NCBI GenBank assembly: GCA_965223245.1
Contig: CBDCVY010000013.1
Location: forward strand, 1,426,001-1,490,000
DNA: 64,000 nucleotides
Origin: CBDCVY01 sp965223245
GTDB lineage: Bacteria; Nitrospinota; Nitrospinia; Nitrospinales; Nitrospinaceae
Reading direction: 5' to 3'
This document shows, piece after piece, positions 1-8,267 of the stretch. How positions within the stretch are numbered: position 1 is the first letter of the stretch; the number at the start of each line of letters is the position of its first letter. The notes under the pieces are model-generated. The model was not told where the DNA came from. It was given only the letters and a program-made list of their open reading frames with translations, and did not search any database. The translations under genes were made by a program, and so were the position numbers.

Positions 1-1
1 T

Positions 2-553
2 AAATATTTAAATGAATTGGGTGCCTTTATCATTGATGCAGACCAATTATGCCGTCAATTAATAGAACCAAATCAGTTGGCTTGGAAAGAGATTGTCCAG
101 GAATTTGGAAAAGAAGTATTAGATAAAAATAAACTAGTCAATAGAAGTAAGTTGGCTGAAATTATATTTAGAGATCATTTAAAGAAAGAAAGCTTAGAAA
201 ATATTCTTCATCCAAAAGTTTTTGAAGCCGAAAAACAACGTTTTTTAGAAATTCAGCAAAAGCATCCCCAGTCAATAGTCATTTTAGACTCTCCCTTGTT
301 AATTGAATCTGGAAATTACCGTAAAGTAGATAAGGTGGTTGTGGTGGTGTGCCCGGAAGAATCACAAATTAAGCGAATTTTGGATTCAAATCGATTTACA
401 AAAGAAGATGCGGAGCGAAGAATCCGTAATCAAATGAACTCGCAAGATAAAATTAAATTTGCTGACTTTGTAATTCATAATGATACTAATAAACCAGAAT
501 TAAAGTTAAAAGTAAAAAAACTTTACGACAAATTAAGGGATTTTTTAAAGTAA
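2..553 (+). CDS. coaE: Dephospho-CoA kinase (5' end outside window)
   Basis: Catalyses the last step of coenzyme A synthesis, phosphorylation of dephospho-CoA by ATP in the cytoplasm. The frame is open to the left edge and reads KYLNELGAFIIDADQLCRQ, which matches the segment just after the P-loop in CoaE, so roughly 20 N-terminal residues including the ATP-binding GxGKS loop lie upstream. The visible part holds the DAD substrate motif, the LDSPLLIESG segment and the RxxNQ lid region near RIRNQMNSQD. A TTG at 17 is in frame but is not a credible start, because the homology continues in front of it. The stop is 6 bp before the FliL-like gene, so the two may be co-transcribed. Confidence 0.9.
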   Translation, partial: KYLNELGAFIIDADQLCRQLIEPNQLAWKEIVQEFGKEVLDKNKLVNRSKLAEIIFRDHLKKESLENILHPKVFEAEKQRFLEIQQKHPQSIVILDSPLLIESGNYRKVDKVVVVVCPEESQIKRILDSNRFTKEDAERRIRNQMNSQDKIKFADFVIHNDTNKPELKLKVKKLYDKLRDFLK

Positions 554-559
554 TTCTTT

Positions 560-1210
560 ATGGCTGAAGAAGAAGTAACTCAAGAAATTGATAGTGATGA
601 AGCTGAAGAGCTGGAAAAGCTTCTAGAAACTGAGAAGCCCGCAAAAGAAAATGAAGCGGAAAAAGTTTCGACAAATAAAAACATATTTGAGAAACTCAAA
701 TCTAATAAAAAATTAGCTATAATTTTAATAGGAATTTTTATATTGGTCATTGGTCTTGGAGTTGGCGGATATTACATGTACTTTTTGGAAGAAGAGATTT
801 CTTTGGAGGAAGTAACCGCAGAAGTTAATTCAGACCTTGAGCCAGATGAGGCTAAATCGGAAACGGAAAAAGGCTTGATTGAAGTTCCTAATCTATTTCA
901 TTTAAAACCATTCTTTTTGCCCATCAAAGAAAAAGACCAGGAAACAGGCCATTTTATGCATGTTACTGTAAATTTATTATTAAGCAATAAAAAGCTAGAT
1001 AAAGACATTGAAAAAATATTGCCGTTAATAAGGCAAAATATCTATTCAATTTTAAAACGTAAACGCCGAAAGGATTTGAAAAACCAGCCCTCTAAATTGG
1101 AAGAAATTTTAAAGAGAGAAATTATTACAGCTTCCAATTCCTTATTGCTAAGTGGAACGGGGACCGTATCAGATGTTTATTTTTCGGAATTTATCATTAG
1201 TCAATCTTAG
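560..1210 (+). CDS. FliL-like flagellar basal-body-associated protein
   Basis: Predicted single-pass inner-membrane protein of the flagellar motor, where FliL supports stator function. It has an acidic cytoplasmic N-terminus of about 50 residues, one hydrophobic segment at about residues 53-76, an acidic linker and a C-terminal periplasmic domain. That domain shows the FliL pattern: a PFFLPI strand, a HVTVNLLL strand, an IxxILPLIRQNI helix and a terminal VYFSEFIISQ strand. At 216 residues it is somewhat longer than a typical FliL because of the acidic N-terminal extension. The downstream FliK-like and FlhB-like genes support a flagellar role. The family call rests on pattern and context, not on a search. 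Confidence 0.75.
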   Translation: MAEEEVTQEIDSDEAEELEKLLETEKPAKENEAEKVSTNKNIFEKLKSNKKLAIILIGIFILVIGLGVGGYYMYFLEEEISLEEVTAEVNSDLEPDEAKSETEKGLIEVPNLFHLKPFFLPIKEKDQETGHFMHVTVNLLLSNKKLDKDIEKILPLIRQNIYSILKRKRRKDLKNQPSKLEEILKREIITASNSLLLSGTGTVSDVYFSEFIISQS

Positions 1211-1229
1211 ATGTTCAACTAATTGTATC

Positions 1230-1257
1230 TTGACAACTTGGGCAGTAACTTTATATT
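1230..1257 (+). promoter_or_regulatory. Sigma70-type promoter for the FliK-like cluster
   Basis: A perfect -35 TTGACA at 1230-1235 is followed after 16 bp by TATATT at 1252-1257, five of six matches to the -10 consensus. The expected start point near 1264 gives a leader of about 27 nt before the ATG at 1291. It would uncouple the three downstream genes from coaE and the FliL-like gene. Confidence 0.6.
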
Positions 1258-1290
1258 GAAATATAAATAAACTTTGCATGGTGTTCATAT

Positions 1291-1620
1291 ATGCCCGTAA
1301 TCGAACCCGGAAACACTCAACAGATTTTGCAAATGAGTTCTGCCGTAGAAAAGGTGCAAACTCAGCAAGTTCAACAACTTCCAAATGGGCAAATTCAAAT
1401 TGAAGCATTTAACAAATTGAAAAAAGAAAAAACAAAACAAGTAAAAAGGCCTGTAAACTCGCAGGAAACACAAGTCACTGACTCAAAAAACGTAAATCCC
1501 CAAATAGTACCTTCTCTTAAGAAACACTTCGAAACTTCCGAAGAAGAATCTAGTGAACATAATACACAATCTGGTTTTCCCGAAAATCCGCAAGGAGAAA
1601 ACTTAAATATTGTGGTTTAA
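1291..1620 (+). CDS. Small Gln/Lys/Glu-rich protein of the flagellar group
   Basis: A 109-residue hydrophilic protein with no signal peptide or membrane segment. It is rich in Gln, Lys and Glu, with a central helical, probably coiled-coil, stretch (residues about 15-60, FNKLKKEKTKQVKR) and a disordered acidic C-terminus. I do not recognise a named family. Its position directly in front of a FliK-like gene, with only 26 bp between them and a good promoter upstream, suggests a flagellar assembly or export accessory role. That function is inference from context only. Confidence 0.55.
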   Translation: MPVIEPGNTQQILQMSSAVEKVQTQQVQQLPNGQIQIEAFNKLKKEKTKQVKRPVNSQETQVTDSKNVNPQIVPSLKKHFETSEEESSEHNTQSGFPENPQGENLNIVV

Positions 1621-1646
1621 AATTACCTAAAATTCTTTTTCAAAAT

Positions 1647-3179
1647 ATGTTTTTCCCAGAGTTTCCAGCTAATCATTTAAGAAATTTACTTAGCCAAAAG
1701 TTAAATATAAAGTTGGAAAAACTGAAACTTCAAGCCTTATCCTCAATAGATTTAATTCCTCAAAAAGCTAATTCAAAACCAAAACCTTCTAACCTTCATA
1801 TTAAACAATCTAGCAAATACAATTTAAAACCAACGCAAAGTCTTCCCAATAATAAAAAAAGCTTAAGGTCTAAAATCAATCTTGGTGAAAAGGATTTAAA
1901 GTCTGATAACTTATTAACAAACAATTTAAAAAGTAATCCTATCAAACCCAACGTTAATCAAAAAAAAATAACAAATAATCTAGTTAATCAAAAAAAAGAA
2001 TTCATTCCTCCAAATAAAGACTATTATTCGAATATATCTTCCAATAATAAAACGCGATTGGTGCAATTTACTAAATTAACTGCTAACCAAATGAGTCAAT
2101 TTGATTTTCCTGTCAAAGGAACTTTAGAAGGGCAGGTATTAAAACCTTCCACCAATAATTTATTACCCGTAACAATTAATGAAAAAACTGTAGTTGCTGA
2201 AAATCCTCAAAATTATCAATTCAAAGTTGGCCAAACTGTTTCCATAAAAATTCAAAATACCAACGCTCATTTTAAATTTGTAGTTCCTGAGCAAACTTCT
2301 CAGGGCTCATTTGAAAGTCAACCGGCTAATGTGAAAATTGCTGATATTTTGCCAAAATTAAATAGGGAAATTAATTCTTTTAAAAATAAAATTTTAAGTA
2401 ATCCCATTTTTAATAAGGAAGTTTTGGAACCCAAAGTGCTGGATAAAATTCTAAAAACCCTCCAATTATTTAAGCCAACAGATCCAACTGTATTTAAAGG
2501 GGAAGAAATTCAGAAAACTATAAATCAGTCGGGAGTAAATTACGAAGCTAAGATAAAGGAATTAATGTTTGAAAATACTCAGAACAAAGTTTTAGAAAGT
2601 ATCAGGAATGATTTAAAGGGACAATTGCTGGATTTACAAAAAAGAATTGAGAGTTTAATTTCCAAAGAACAACTCCCTGAGTTTAACTTGTCAAAACTAA
2701 GAGAATTTCAAACACATATTCGTCAGTCTCTTCAGGGGATAGAACAACAACAGTTAAACCAATTTATCAGTAAACAAGAAAGCCAATCTTTTCTTCTACC
2801 CTTCCTAGACAATTTAATGGGAGAGAATGAAAAATTTAAAATATTTGTTAGGCCAGATCAACAGGAAGGAGAAACTGAAAAATCAGATCAAAAAGAATTT
2901 TCTTTGGTATTTCTTCTGGAATTAACAAATCTTGGGAATTTACGAATTGATTCAAAGCTAAAAAGTGAACAGGTGGATATAAAAATAACAGGAGAAGGTT
3001 TAGATATCGTAGAATTTATCGATTCTCAGATTTTGGATTTCACCAATCAAATGCAACAGAAGGGTTTTAATATATCAGTTTCAACTTCCGTTCAAAACAA
3101 ATTAGTATTCAATTTTCCGGAAGATCACGAAGAAATAAATTTTAGTGACGTTAATCGTTTAGTAGATATAATGACATGA
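1647..3179 (+). CDS. FliK-like flagellar hook-length control protein
   Basis: A 510-residue protein with a long, low-complexity N-terminal half rich in Asn, Lys, Pro, Gln and Ser, then a helical region and a compact C-terminal domain from about residue 410. The C-terminal part reads FSLVFLLELTNLGNLRID, followed by a helix and an MQQKGFNISV strand, which resembles the Flg_hook domain of FliK, the secreted ruler that ends hook growth. An unstructured ruler plus a C-terminal switch domain is the usual FliK layout. Its stop overlaps the start of the FlhB-like gene by 4 bp (ATGA), which fits because FliK acts on the FlhB C-terminal domain during the export switch. The sequence match is weak, so the call leans on architecture and neighbours. 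Confidence 0.6.
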   Translation: MFFPEFPANHLRNLLSQKLNIKLEKLKLQALSSIDLIPQKANSKPKPSNLHIKQSSKYNLKPTQSLPNNKKSLRSKINLGEKDLKSDNLLTNNLKSNPIKPNVNQKKITNNLVNQKKEFIPPNKDYYSNISSNNKTRLVQFTKLTANQMSQFDFPVKGTLEGQVLKPSTNNLLPVTINEKTVVAENPQNYQFKVGQTVSIKIQNTNAHFKFVVPEQTSQGSFESQPANVKIADILPKLNREINSFKNKILSNPIFNKEVLEPKVLDKILKTLQLFKPTDPTVFKGEEIQKTINQSGVNYEAKIKELMFENTQNKVLESIRNDLKGQLLDLQKRIESLISKEQLPEFNLSKLREFQTHIRQSLQGIEQQQLNQFISKQESQSFLLPFLDNLMGENEKFKIFVRPDQQEGETEKSDQKEFSLVFLLELTNLGNLRIDSKLKSEQVDIKITGEGLDIVEFIDSQILDFTNQMQQKGFNISVSTSVQNKLVFNFPEDHEEINFSDVNRLVDIMT

Positions 3180-3478
3180 CTTTAGAAAAAAAAAGATCTC
3201 AAACTAAAACAGCCGTTTCTTTAAAATATAACCCTGAAAAAAATGTAGCACCCAAAGTTACAGCAAAAGGGCAGGGATCCGTTGCCGAAAAAATTATTTC
3301 TTTCGCTAAAGAAAATAATATCCCAATTAAAGAAGATCCTGATTTAGTCCAAGTTCTATCTCAAGTAAATTTGAACCAAGAAATTCCCTCAACGGTTTAC
3401 CATGTCGTAGCCGAATTATTAGCCTTTGTTTATAAAATGAACCAAAATTATAAACCCGCCATTTCCAAAGGGAAATAA
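3176..3478 (+). CDS. FlhB C-terminal-domain paralogue
   Basis: A 100-residue soluble protein equivalent to the cytoplasmic domain of the flagellar export-gate protein FlhB, without its membrane part. It shows AVSLKYNPEKNVAPKVTAKG, then AKENNIPIKEDP and a VNLNQEIPSTVYHVVAELLAFVY helix region, all diagnostic of the FlhB/YscU C-terminal family. The NPTH autocleavage site of full-length FlhB is absent, as the protein begins just after that point. Stand-alone copies like this are known in many flagellated bacteria. Its ATGA overlap with the FliK-like gene suggests translational coupling and a shared role in substrate switching. Confidence 0.8.
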   Translation: MTLEKKRSQTKTAVSLKYNPEKNVAPKVTAKGQGSVAEKIISFAKENNIPIKEDPDLVQVLSQVNLNQEIPSTVYHVVAELLAFVYKMNQNYKPAISKGK

Positions 3479-3527
3479 GTGTATTTTTAAATAATAATTC
3501 CTCAAAAATCATTAGATTTGTAAACCC

Positions 3528-3556
3528 TTGACTGTCTATATTGGGTTTGGTATTCT
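3528..3556 (+). promoter_or_regulatory. Sigma70-type promoter upstream of lytic transglycosylase
   Basis: TTGACT at 3528-3533 is separated by exactly 17 bp from TATTCT at 3551-3556. A transcript starting near 3563 would carry a leader of about 150 nt containing two hairpins before the TTG start at 3712. Confidence 0.5.
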
Positions 3557-3590
3557 TAAAAAAAACAATTAGTTATAAACTTTTAGAGAG

Positions 3591-3599
3591 TGATATAAT
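3591..3599 (+). promoter_or_regulatory. Extended -10 promoter element
   Basis: A TG-A-TATAAT string at 3591-3599 is a perfect extended -10 element, with no good -35 in front. It lies about 35 bp downstream of the first candidate promoter and could be a second start for the same gene. Confidence 0.45.
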
Positions 3600-3611
3600 T
3601 GTTTAGATTTG

Positions 3612-3687
3612 CCAGACCTTAAATAAACCTGTCTGGTGTCCTTTTCGAATTCCGGCTTTCCAACCGCTCAAATTTATTATGGAAAGC
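3612..3687 (+). promoter_or_regulatory. Two hairpins in the leader of the lytic transglycosylase
   Basis: CCAGAC at 3612-3617 pairs with GTCTGG at 3631-3636 (13-nt loop), and GCTTTCC at 3655-3661 pairs with GGAAAGC at 3681-3687 (19-nt loop). Neither is followed by a T-run, so they are not terminators. I see no match to the c-di-GMP or c-di-AMP riboswitch consensus. The remaining intergenic sequence holds nothing else that I recognise. Confidence 0.35.
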
Positions 3688-3711
3688 TTTTCTTGATGGA
3701 AGTAACTCGGT

Positions 3712-5928
3712 TTGGCAAAAAAAAATAAAATCTGCTTGGTAAGTTTAATCCTACTGTTTGGGCTTTTCGTAAACCCTATTTTTGCTTCTTTTCCGGGGAA
3801 CCTTCAGGAAAGAGAGCAATACCATTTTAAAATCCCACCAGGTTTAGGTCCGCAAGTTGAGTTTTGGAAAAAAATATATACGCAGTATTCAACCCATCAC
3901 GCAGTCATTCATGATATGCAAAACCTCAATGTAATTTATGAGGTTGTTTATCTAGGCAAAAGAGTTCTTTCCTCTAGAGCTAGAAACCGAAAAGTTTATC
4001 CATATATTCAAAAGTATAAAAAAATCTTAAAAAAGATTGCCCGGACAAAAAATAAATCCAAATTGAGCAAAGAAGAGAAACGGGTTGCCAATTTAGTTGG
4101 CTCAAACTATCGAAGGGCAGCGCGGAATATTCGGATTCAATTGGGGCAAATGGATCGTTTTAAACGCGGATTAAAATTATCAGGTCGATATATGGAAAGT
4201 ATTCGCAAAGTCTTTCGTGAAGTAGGTGTCCCTGAACAGTTGACGGCACTTCCACATGTAGAGTCTTCTTTTCAACTGGGAGCTTACTCTAGCGCCGGAG
4301 CAGCAGGGATTTGGCAATTCACACGGAGTACAGGGCGTTTATTCCTTAAAGTAGGATATACAGTAGATGAACGGTTGGATCCTATATTATCAGCTCGTGC
4401 TGCAGCAAAATTATTAAAATCAAATTATAAACAAGTTAAAAGCTGGCCTCTGGCTGTTACCGCATATAACCATGGAATAAACGGGATGAAGCGGGCCAAA
4501 AGAAAATTTGGTGATAATATAGGAAAAATAGTTCGGCATTATAGGAGTCGAACTTTCGGATTTGCATCCAGAAATTTTTATGCGGAGTTTTTAGCTGCGT
4601 TACAAGTTTCTTCTAATCCACTTAAATATTTCCCAAAATTACGTTTGGACCCTCCATTAAGATTGGCAAAAGTCCGATTGAAAGATTATATGGATGTTGC
4701 CACACTCATGCAATTCCTTGGAATGTCGCGAAAAGAAATTTCTACCTACAACCCATCTTTAAGAAAACCTGTAGTGTATGGGAAAAAAAGAATACCTAAA
4801 GATTTTATTTTTCAAGCTCCAGCGGATAGATTTCCCAATATTACTTCACTATATGCCAGTATCCCTGGAAGCTTTAAACATAAAAAACAAGTAAGATCCC
4901 GTTGGTATACGGTTCAAAGAGGAGATACGCTTTCCCGGATTGCTCGTCGTTCCGGCACTACAGTCAGGAAAATAAAATACCTTAATCACATTGGACGAAG
5001 AAACAGAATTTACCGTGGTCAAGTATTAGAAATGCCTGGCTGGAGTAAAACAAAAGCTAAAGTTGTAAAAGCGAATGTTAAAAAACCAAAAGTTGAAAAA
5101 TATAAAATTTCAGAAGATGGGACCATTCAATATCGAGTTCGCAGAAATGATAATCTTACCAAAATTTCCAAAAGATTTAATGTTCCTGTTAGCGTGTTAA
5201 CGCATTTCAATCAAATGAATAATCCTAATAGTTTGATTCCAGGGGATTATGTCAAAATACCGAGACAGGTACAAAGCCTAGTCGCAAACAACTCGAATTC
5301 GAAAAGCAATGATAATATTCAAGTAGCGAAGCTTGAAACCCCAAAAGAAGAAAATAAAAGGACGGCAACAAAAAAAGTAGTCAAAACTCCTCCGGCTAAA
5401 ACTGGAAAAAGTGAAATTACGATTACTTATTCAAATACCGTGCACGATCCGCAATTTTTCAATAAAAATCGTCCAGCATTTACCCCAGTAAAAGTTTTTA
5501 ACAAAAAGAAGTATAAGTATCCTTTAGGCATAATAAAGGTAGACTTTGACGAAACTCTCAGTCATATTGCGGACTGGGCTCGAATTTCGGTGAGAGAATT
5601 AAGACGACTTAATAAACTGCGTAGACGAAGTTCGATTCGAATGAACCAAACCATTAAAGTGCCATTCCGTAGAGTTTCTGCCGAAGATTTCGACGAAAAC
5701 CGCCAAGAATATCATAAGGCAATTCAAGAAGATTTTTATAATAACTATCGAGTGGAAAAAGTAGTTATCAGAAATTTGAAAAAGGGTGAGACTTTGTGGG
5801 AATTATGTAATAACCAATATGTAATTCCTTTATGGTTGTTAGGAAATTATAACCCTGAAAAAAACCTTCATGCCTTGACAATTGGGGAATCAATAGTGAT
5901 TCCTGTTATTGCCGACATAAAAGCCTAG
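3712..5928 (+). CDS. MltD-like lytic transglycosylase with LysM repeats
   Basis: Periplasmic or envelope murein hydrolase that cleaves the MurNAc-GlcNAc bond to form 1,6-anhydro ends. A signal peptide covers residues 1-25 (hydrophobic core LVSLILLFGLFV). The transglycosylase domain spans about 155-300, with catalytic Glu184 in ALPHVESSF, then SSAGAAGIWQFT and AVTAYNHG, the standard family 1 motifs. Four LysM-like peptidoglycan-binding repeats follow at about 399-442, 473-518, 600-650 and 684-735; the last two are divergent. The start is TTG at 3712, chosen because it gives the signal peptide directly; the nearby ATG at 3696 is out of frame. Length (738 residues) exceeds E. coli MltD because of the extra LysM units. 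The 3' end overlaps the convergent peptidase gene by 4 bp. Confidence 0.88.
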   Translation: MAKKNKICLVSLILLFGLFVNPIFASFPGNLQEREQYHFKIPPGLGPQVEFWKKIYTQYSTHHAVIHDMQNLNVIYEVVYLGKRVLSSRARNRKVYPYIQKYKKILKKIARTKNKSKLSKEEKRVANLVGSNYRRAARNIRIQLGQMDRFKRGLKLSGRYMESIRKVFREVGVPEQLTALPHVESSFQLGAYSSAGAAGIWQFTRSTGRLFLKVGYTVDERLDPILSARAAAKLLKSNYKQVKSWPLAVTAYNHGINGMKRAKRKFGDNIGKIVRHYRSRTFGFASRNFYAEFLAALQVSSNPLKYFPKLRLDPPLRLAKVRLKDYMDVATLMQFLGMSRKEISTYNPSLRKPVVYGKKRIPKDFIFQAPADRFPNITSLYASIPGSFKHKKQVRSRWYTVQRGDTLSRIARRSGTTVRKIKYLNHIGRRNRIYRGQVLEMPGWSKTKAKVVKANVKKPKVEKYKISEDGTIQYRVRRNDNLTKISKRFNVPVSVLTHFNQMNNPNSLIPGDYVKIPRQVQSLVANNSNSKSNDNIQVAKLETPKEENKRTATKKVVKTPPAKTGKSEITITYSNTVHDPQFFNKNRPAFTPVKVFNKKKYKYPLGIIKVDFDETLSHIADWARISVRELRRLNKLRRRSSIRMNQTIKVPFRRVSAEDFDENRQEYHKAIQEDFYNNYRVEKVVIRNLKKGETLWELCNNQYVIPLWLLGNYNPEKNLHALTIGESIVIPVIADIKA

Positions 5929-6701
5929 TCATACTTTCTATCAAAATACTTTAAAGCGGTTTCAATTGCCATTAAGTGGGCCTCCACTCGTTGTTCCATT
6001 GGAAAATGAGATGAGGACTCTAAAGTGAACACTCCTGCGCAATTTTGTATATGACTATAAATCGCCATGGGCCACCATTCCATCTTTTGAGGATCATCCT
6101 TCGGAGTAATTATTCCCTCTACTGCTTCCGACCCATCTATTGACGAATTAACATTGATTGGCATAATTCTCTTTACGTTTCTTAATATTTCTTTACCTAA
6201 AGGAAGAAGGTTTTGTTTTTTTACTTTTTGATAAAGATAGTAACCTGGGGAATCTACGTCTTCATGAAGTTCTAAATCAAGTTCAATTGAATCGTTAATT
6301 AGATTTTGAACAAATTTGACCTCTTGAGGTGGGTCCTTTTTATTAAAACATCGATTCAAATCTTCATTTTCAAAATTTTCTCGTTTATTATTTTCATACC
6401 CGGAAGGATTGATGCATGGAATAATTTGGAAAGTCCATTTTGATAAAAATGAAACATAAAATTGGGTTTCGATAAACCGACAAATGGTTTCAACACCTCC
6501 AGGTTCATCCCCATGAATTCCAGCTGAAATGAATACTTTTCTGGATCCGCCTTTACCAATAGTTATATGATGGATGGGATAGGTTTTTTGTGAGGTTTCT
6601 ACTTTTAATGTGTTTTTTATCTCTGCCTCGGAAGACAGGTTATTTATAATACGGTCCACGACTAATTGATAATTTCTAGCTACTGGTAAATTATTCTTCA
6701 T
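5925..6701 (-). CDS. M14-family zinc carboxypeptidase-like protein
   Basis: Predicted cytoplasmic metallo-carboxypeptidase or deacylase of the M14/succinylglutamate-desuccinylase group. Zinc ligands are visible as His63 and Glu66 in GIHGDEPGG and His146 in LELHEDVDS; the NPSGYENNKRENFENEDLNR stretch carries the substrate-binding Asn/Arg residues, and Glu228 in FTLESS is positioned as the catalytic base. There is no signal peptide. Length (258) is that of a bare catalytic domain. The substrate cannot be told from sequence. A peptidoglycan-peptide role is conceivable next to a lytic transglycosylase, but the genes are convergent, so no operon link exists. Three bp separate it from nth upstream. 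Confidence 0.7.
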   Translation of the reverse strand: MKNNLPVARNYQLVVDRIINNLSSEAEIKNTLKVETSQKTYPIHHITIGKGGSRKVFISAGIHGDEPGGVETICRFIETQFYVSFLSKWTFQIIPCINPSGYENNKRENFENEDLNRCFNKKDPPQEVKFVQNLINDSIELDLELHEDVDSPGYYLYQKVKKQNLLPLGKEILRNVKRIMPINVNSSIDGSEAVEGIITPKDDPQKMEWWPMAIYSHIQNCAGVFTLESSSHFPMEQRVEAHLMAIETALKYFDRKYD

Positions 6702-6704
6702 AAT

Positions 6705-7343
6705 TTAATCTAGAAACTGCTTGTCTGGAAATTCGCATTCATTAGAAATAACACAATAAGAACAGTTGAAGTTCTTTGCTTTACAAACATATCTTCCGTG
6801 CAAAATTAAATAATGGTGCGCCTTTGGTTTCCATTTCTCCGGGACTCGTTTTAATAATAACTTTTCTGTATCTTCAACTGATTTTCCTTGAGCTAAACCT
6901 GTACGATTAGAAAGCCTGTAAACATGAGTGTCTACAGCGATGGTTGGATGTCCAAAAGCCTCGTTTAAAACAACATTCGCAGTTTTTCTTCCTACCCCTG
7001 GCAATTCTTCCAATCTTTCTCTAGTATCCGGAACTTGACCACCATATTTTTCCGACAATATTTTACAAGTCTTAATAATATTTTTTGCCTTAGTGGGAGC
7101 CAAACCGACGGTTTTAATTTCATTCTTCAATTTGACTTCGCCACATTTAATAAATTCATTCGGATTGGTAAATTTCTTAAATAGAGTAGAAGTAACTTTA
7201 TTAACCGATTTATCTGTGGCTTGGGCACTCAATATAACCGAGATTAATAATTCAAAATTATTTTTATACCTGAGCTCAGACTTAGCACTAGGCATACTTT
7301 TACTCAGTTTTTCAAAAATACGGCTAATAGTTTTTGGAGTCAA
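6705..7343 (-). CDS. nth: Endonuclease III
   Basis: Base-excision-repair DNA glycosylase/AP lyase for oxidised pyrimidines. The helix-hairpin-helix reads LPGVGRKTANVV with catalytic Lys120, and the catalytic Asp138 is in AVDTHVYR. The C-terminal [4Fe-4S] loop has the exact spacing C187-x6-C194-x2-C197-x5-C203. Length of 212 residues equals the family norm. The gene is followed after 3 bp by the M14-like gene and is probably co-transcribed with it. Confidence 0.95.
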   Translation of the reverse strand: MTPKTISRIFEKLSKSMPSAKSELRYKNNFELLISVILSAQATDKSVNKVTSTLFKKFTNPNEFIKCGEVKLKNEIKTVGLAPTKAKNIIKTCKILSEKYGGQVPDTRERLEELPGVGRKTANVVLNEAFGHPTIAVDTHVYRLSNRTGLAQGKSVEDTEKLLLKRVPEKWKPKAHHYLILHGRYVCKAKNFNCSYCVISNECEFPDKQFLD

Positions 7344-7393
7344 TGCTTATCCATTGATTTGGTAGGATTACAAAATTGATTCAATTTTATGAA

Positions 7394-8143
7394 TTACTTT
7401 ATATCTTGTGCACAACGAACACCAACAAGGAAGGTTTCTGTTCCATCTTGCATACCTTGATATCTAACTGCAACTCGAATGAAACTTTTATCATCAATCC
7501 AGGACCCTCCCCGAATCACTCTAAAACTTAATCGCTTTTGGGGTCCTTTCGGATTCTGCATAGGGCTTTCTTTATAGTAACTTTCAGAGAACCAGTCCTC
7601 GACCCATTCCCAGACACTTCCCATCATATCGTGCAAACCCCACGCATTTGGCTTTTTGGTTCCCGGTGGATTTGGTTTTCTAGCTGAGTTTCTTTCATAC
7701 CAGAGATAATCTCCATTCACGCCATTACCCCAAGGATTTTCTTTTGAACTTCCTGCACGGGCAGCATATTCCCATTCAGCCTCAAAAGGCAGGCGTTTTC
7801 CCTGTTTTTTACAAAAATGTTTAGCATCTTCCCATTTAACATGATCCACAGCTAAAATAGGACTAATATGTATGGAAGGATTAAATCCCATAATACTTTG
7901 AAACTTTTCCTGATTGGCTTCGTATTTGTCTAAATAAAATGCGTCAATGCATACTTTATGGACAGGGCGCTCTCTATAGTTTTTTCGACCACCCTCATAG
8001 TCGAAAATCTGGTTAGACCCCATTAAAAAGCAGCCTTTGGGAACCAAAACCATCCCTTCCGGAGGTGAAGTAGCAGCCGAAATTGCCGGAAATCCCGTAA
8101 AGTAAAGGAAAATAAAAACGATAAGTAAGTATGTGTTTTTCAT
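7394..8143 (-). CDS. Exported SUMF1/FGE-like domain protein
   Basis: A formylglycine-generating-enzyme-like fold protein. A signal peptide (YLLIVFIFLYFTGFPAISA) precedes the domain, which shows GMVLVPKGCFLMGS, RPVHKVCIDAFYLDKYE, WEDAKHFCKKQGKRLPFEAEWEYAAR, a WGLHDMMGSVWEWVEDW segment and RVIRGGSW. The two active-site cysteines of true formylglycine-generating enzymes are replaced: the equivalent stretch reads SFIRVAVRYQGM. It is therefore probably a non-catalytic member, a type often used as a binding or structural module. ATG at 8143 is preferred over a GTG two codons upstream. No sulfatase gene is nearby. Confidence 0.8.
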   Translation of the reverse strand: MKNTYLLIVFIFLYFTGFPAISAATSPPEGMVLVPKGCFLMGSNQIFDYEGGRKNYRERPVHKVCIDAFYLDKYEANQEKFQSIMGFNPSIHISPILAVDHVKWEDAKHFCKKQGKRLPFEAEWEYAARAGSSKENPWGNGVNGDYLWYERNSARKPNPPGTKKPNAWGLHDMMGSVWEWVEDWFSESYYKESPMQNPKGPQKRLSFRVIRGGSWIDDKSFIRVAVRYQGMQDGTETFLVGVRCAQDIK

Positions 8144-8267
8144 GGACACACATTTTACTTGGGGCTTGGTAAAAGTTCAAGCAAACTCCCATTTTCATTC
8201 ACATAATTATCAATTTTTTTGATCTTTTATGGAGAGCCATTATCAGTATAAATTTTTGGGGAAAATA

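Noticed and set aside
3600..3711. Possible c-di-GMP or c-di-AMP riboswitch before a murein hydrolase.
   Set aside because: None of the conserved core sequences of these riboswitches is present; only two simple hairpins are seen.
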